IMG/VR virus record: IMGVR_UViG_3300020204_000307
Location: 1-26,838 of that record
Reading direction: 5' to 3' (one strand)
DNA: 26,838 nucleotides
Source of the DNA: a virus
Shown here: positions 25,901 through 26,838 of the stretch, in pieces
How the letters are laid out: the number at the start of each line of letters is the position of its first letter
How positions within the stretch are numbered: the first letter of the stretch is position 1
Translations under genes and position numbers: made by a program
The notes under the pieces: generated by a model
Databases searched by the model: none
Told to the model about the DNA's origin: nothing
What the model saw: the letters and a program-made list of their open reading frames with translations, nothing else

Positions 25901-26838
25901 TGGAACCACTGATCTCAATGTGACTGGGGGAAATGTAACAGTTTCGTCTGTTGGAGTTGTCTCTGAAGAAACTGAAGGATTACACATCAAGGTTAATCAT
26001 AAGAACCATGGAATGTATTCTTCAAATAATTCAGTTACAATTACTGATGCGTATTCAGATATTACTTCAACAAAACTTTCTGTAGCATATTCAAATCAAG
26101 ATAGTGGAGTTATTACTCTTTCTGATATGATTGTTGATCCATCCACTTCATTGAGTACTTTTAACACCTTTGAAAATGTAAGCGTAAGTTCTACAAATCC
26201 AGGATATATTAAGATTGAAAATGAAATCATTTCCTATGAAGGAGTAAGTGGTAATACCTTAACTAATATTACAAGACAGGTTGACCAAACACCAAAATTC
26301 TCTTACACCGTTGGAACTCCCGTGTTTAAGTATGAACTGGATGGAATTTCTTTAAGGAGAATCAACAAAACACATTCATTAGATGATGTTGGATTTACTA
26401 CAGTCAGATCTAAAGATCTCGATTATTATTATATTAAGATCGATCCTAGCACTTCTGGAATTGATCGAAGTGTTGGAACCAGCTTCCCACTCTTGTACAT
26501 CAAAGAAACAAAATCTACTGGTGGTTCAAACGTCTATGCTACACAAAATATTCCTTTTGAAATTGTAAGACCAAATCTTCAAACATTAATTCTGACAGGA
26601 ACTTCAATTTCTGCAAGTGTAAAAACTGTTAGTGGAACAAGTGTTGATGGAACTGAGACATCATTTGCAAATAAAGGATTTGAACAGATTGCATTGGATC
26701 AAAATAATTATCTATCTTCACCTAGAATTGTTGCATCGCATGTAAACGAAACAACAAACCTTGGATCTTTACCTGGCAATAAATCATTTACTTTAAATTT
26801 AAATCTATCTACAAACAATTCCAATATTTCTCCAGTAA
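19923..26838 (+). CDS. DUF4815-type virion structural protein (3' partial)
   Basis: Open from ATG 19923 to the right edge, at least 2305 codons, with no in-frame stop in the stretches I translated. The N-terminus (NVSPYFDDFN, NYYKVLFKPGYPVQAREL, TLQSILQNQIEQQGNFNFKE, SIVIPG) matches the DUF4815 family of cyanophage and related structural proteins. ISPGKAYIQGYEVE (about 358-371) fits the same domain. Near 1376-1410, LVKFMRSRNVEFTANRF with RVYSFFDGK resembles a motif in large phage tail proteins. FDPLAQSFLV with FVTKLDIFVQTKD near 1650-1680 resembles a sheet found in tail-fibre and baseplate proteins. GxGY modules occur near 1889 and 1930, and an IKIENEIISYEG module near 2095. By order it sits where T4 has gp9/gp10, so a peripheral wedge or fibre-attachment role is plausible. 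The gene starts 6 nt after gp8. Confidence 0.9.
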   Translation, partial: MPQQTNLNVSPYFDDFNADKNYYKVLFKPGYPVQARELTTLQSILQNQIEQQGNFNFKEGSIVIPGQINYNNRFNAVKIENSYLGVNVGLYVNDLVGKIIKGDTSKVEAKIAYVLSENEVGNEYTTLYVAYLASGVNNDQSTFSDQEKLVLEESFTKDNIIIQAGEGFANTTTDSTAVGSAVILSSGVYFLRGTFVNVEDQILVLDPYSNTSSYKVGLDVIEEIVTSDDDDSLNDNAQGFSNYAAPGADRFKITAILSKRDITTTNTENFVGLLEIRNGDLIKNSATNPTLNILATELARRTSEESGDYYTKPLDVSSKETLNNKLGNDGIFNENQLTYDNNTPREDLGTYRISPGKAYIQGYEVENISATYVDFEKPRTTNTNTDVNLTYLTGPTFTLNRVAGSPNLNLANPFIVSLRNSRVGISSTTGAGKEIGLARVYDFALESGSYDTSNQNLNQWDLALFDIDTYTEILLNQNTTLTVPTHIKGKSSGATAHLRYDVDNAGILTAYGVQGSFVSGEKFIFNGVETTSRVSTAATAYTTKDVLSVSQYITGVGATIFTADVIPSTQYFVGLSSITARSAAGISSISISSDTNFIFTNNVKQGGLVAFTVSGSTVPTFCSVESVSDRSITVTGVTTVTGICEGTPPAAAQTLSDLKILGSNFQSSADNTLYTFFRKPFVKSVDLTDSSLTIKKEFAVTITSGQSNTLTASSNEFFLPFDEERYVLVRSDGSFESLSADKLVFDEQAKQLTIYGLGANDTGARLIATLRKTNVTSKVKNKNRIVSLIVDKSKYSSSGIGSTTINDGLTYGSYAYGTRVQDNEVSLNRADVTKIYGIFESSGTSAAALPKITFSSLDGPTNKTTDLLIGEQFIGQTSGAVGVYVTRNNDLQIDFIYLNDIAFLETENVKFSDSGITSVISAVSLSDKDVTDSYTLDAARKDTILDYAKIVKKPNVKEPVRQLKIIFEAASFLPSDSGDITTVDSYSQFDYGNLPLVDGIRAVSDILDIRPVVSNYTVSTGSRSPFEFLSRSFSQVSNSGRNILASDESIVLSYQNYLGRVDRIFLNKNGQFQLIKGEPSENPQLPAAVDDALEVASITLPPYLADATKTSIRLFEHKRYQMKDIAKLETRLTRLENYTVLNLLEIDANNFKVKDVNGLDRFKSGFFVDNFRSTQYQNKTISIKNSIDVANSELRPSPYVTSLDLMIGSKSLVGIGQSVDPAADPKFVTDLVANNVRRTGQLITLDYTDESYIIQPYATRTENVTPYLVTKYVGSIQLYPSSDTWTDQVRLDPKTISVDTYASTVQQLAFLGFDPQSGSTAPFWGSWETTWTGTIRSVGTAPPGRGRGAAQRFEQQVGVERRTGISFQVTENLKTVSLGDRVVSTELVKFMRSRNVEFTANRFRPFTRVYSFFDGKDVNNYIVPKLLEITMQSGIFQVGETVIGTFASSFTNVNSTPGQTTTEISFRVATANHKYGPYNNPVDIHTRNPYDQQNTAVIPSVYSSTSTILNVDTSSLSSEVSGQFYGRVLNGLVLKGQTSGAQAVINNVRLIADNVGTVIGSFYIPNPNAPSNPSFETGTKTFKLTSSSVNSPVEGAADSLGEVSYSATGLLNSVQETIQSTREAVVTPRTVTDTRSIASPRVPVGQPFDPLAQSFLVTDETGIFVTKLDIFVQTKDDTLPLIVQLRPMELGIPKATIYPLSEVVVQPKDINISEDGSVVTTVTFPSPIYLQGGQEHAIVLLSEANTYTVWISRLGETEITTADLAESQRVVVTQQPNLGSLFKSQNGSTWNASQYEDLKFTVYKANFTSTSGDVNFYNSKLSVGNRQVANLLSNSLEFNSRKIAVGLGTTVTDANLNLGNTIIQRNSNATGKYVGAAGSATGTLNLINTGIGYSNGAFTNLALTNVTGSGINATANITITGGVAVGATINAGGSGYLVGDVLTITNFNGSTIGSNLQLSVQQIAGVNQLILDNVQGAFTTGAGSTIAFIGTGVGTTDLNVTGGNVTVSSVGVVSEETEGLHIKVNHKNHGMYSSNNSVTITDAYSDITSTKLSVAYSNQDSGVITLSDMIVDPSTSLSTFNTFENVSVSSTNPGYIKIENEIISYEGVSGNTLTNITRQVDQTPKFSYTVGTPVFKYELDGISLRRINKTHSLDDVGFTTVRSKDLDYYYIKIDPSTSGIDRSVGTSFPLLYIKETKSTGGSNVYATQNIPFEIVRPNLQTLILTGTSISASVKTVSGTSVDGTETSFANKGFEQIALDQNNYLSSPRIVASHVNETTNLGSLPGNKSFTLNLNLSTNNSNISPV
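22753..22780. repeat. Perfect 11-bp inverted repeat inside the DUF4815 gene
   Basis: TTCTTGACTAT (22753-22763) and ATAGTCAAGAA (22770-22780) are exact complements around the 6-nt loop GCAAAA. The coding frame reads ILDYAKIVKK here. No T-run follows. It may be an RNA hairpin, a protein site or chance. Confidence 0.6.

Overview
The window reads as part of the genome of a T4-like myovirus that infects marine picocyanobacteria (Synechococcus or Prochlorococcus). The basis is the contiguous baseplate order gp25 - gp6 - gp7-position giant - gp8 - DUF4815-type structural protein, the T4-type late-promoter octamer (N)ATAAATA ahead of key genes, and a set of tiny proteins whose sequences resemble cyanophage conserved hypotheticals. 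All supported genes are on the + strand. I see no tRNA, rRNA, transposase, integrase, CRISPR array or photosynthesis gene.

Left block (about 1-3080): a compact accessory region of small genes with short non-coding gaps. It holds a HicA-like small protein, several conserved mini-proteins (54, 55, 47, 38 and 27 codons; some fully overlapped), a small cyanophage-type protein, a 2OG-Fe(II)-oxygenase-like protein whose 5' end carries a 27-bp tandem duplication, and a GT-A glycosyltransferase-like protein. Three very strong sigma70-type promoters (TTGACA, 17-bp spacer, TATAAT or one mismatch) sit here, each overlapping a gene end or a gene leader, interleaved with T4-type late motifs. A canonical intrinsic terminator with a TTCG loop (3052-3077) closes the block.

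Right block (3086-26838): the late structural cluster. A conserved cyanophage protein of unknown function overlaps a 64-aa protein. A late promoter then leads into gp25 and gp6 (Baseplate_J), which abut exactly, followed by a 4006-residue protein in the gp7 slot that occupies 45% of the window. A second late promoter overlaps the stop codon of the giant gene and drives gp8 and a DUF4815-type protein of more than 2305 residues that runs off the right edge. Together gp25, gp6, the gp7-position protein and gp8 would form the baseplate wedges; the DUF4815 protein is probably a peripheral baseplate or fibre-attachment component.

The most notable unexplained structure is in the giant protein. It is built from at least three recurring beta-type sequence modules plus one YHYH domain, and the same modules recur in gp8 and in the DUF4815 protein, so three adjacent virion genes appear to draw on one shared module pool. 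The left block offers regulatory oddities: a consensus promoter whose start site lies in a hairpin, a GC-rich leader before a 27-aa basic peptide, and a three-copy hairpin arrangement after the HicA-like gene. I see no convincing complete novel defence or counter-defence system.
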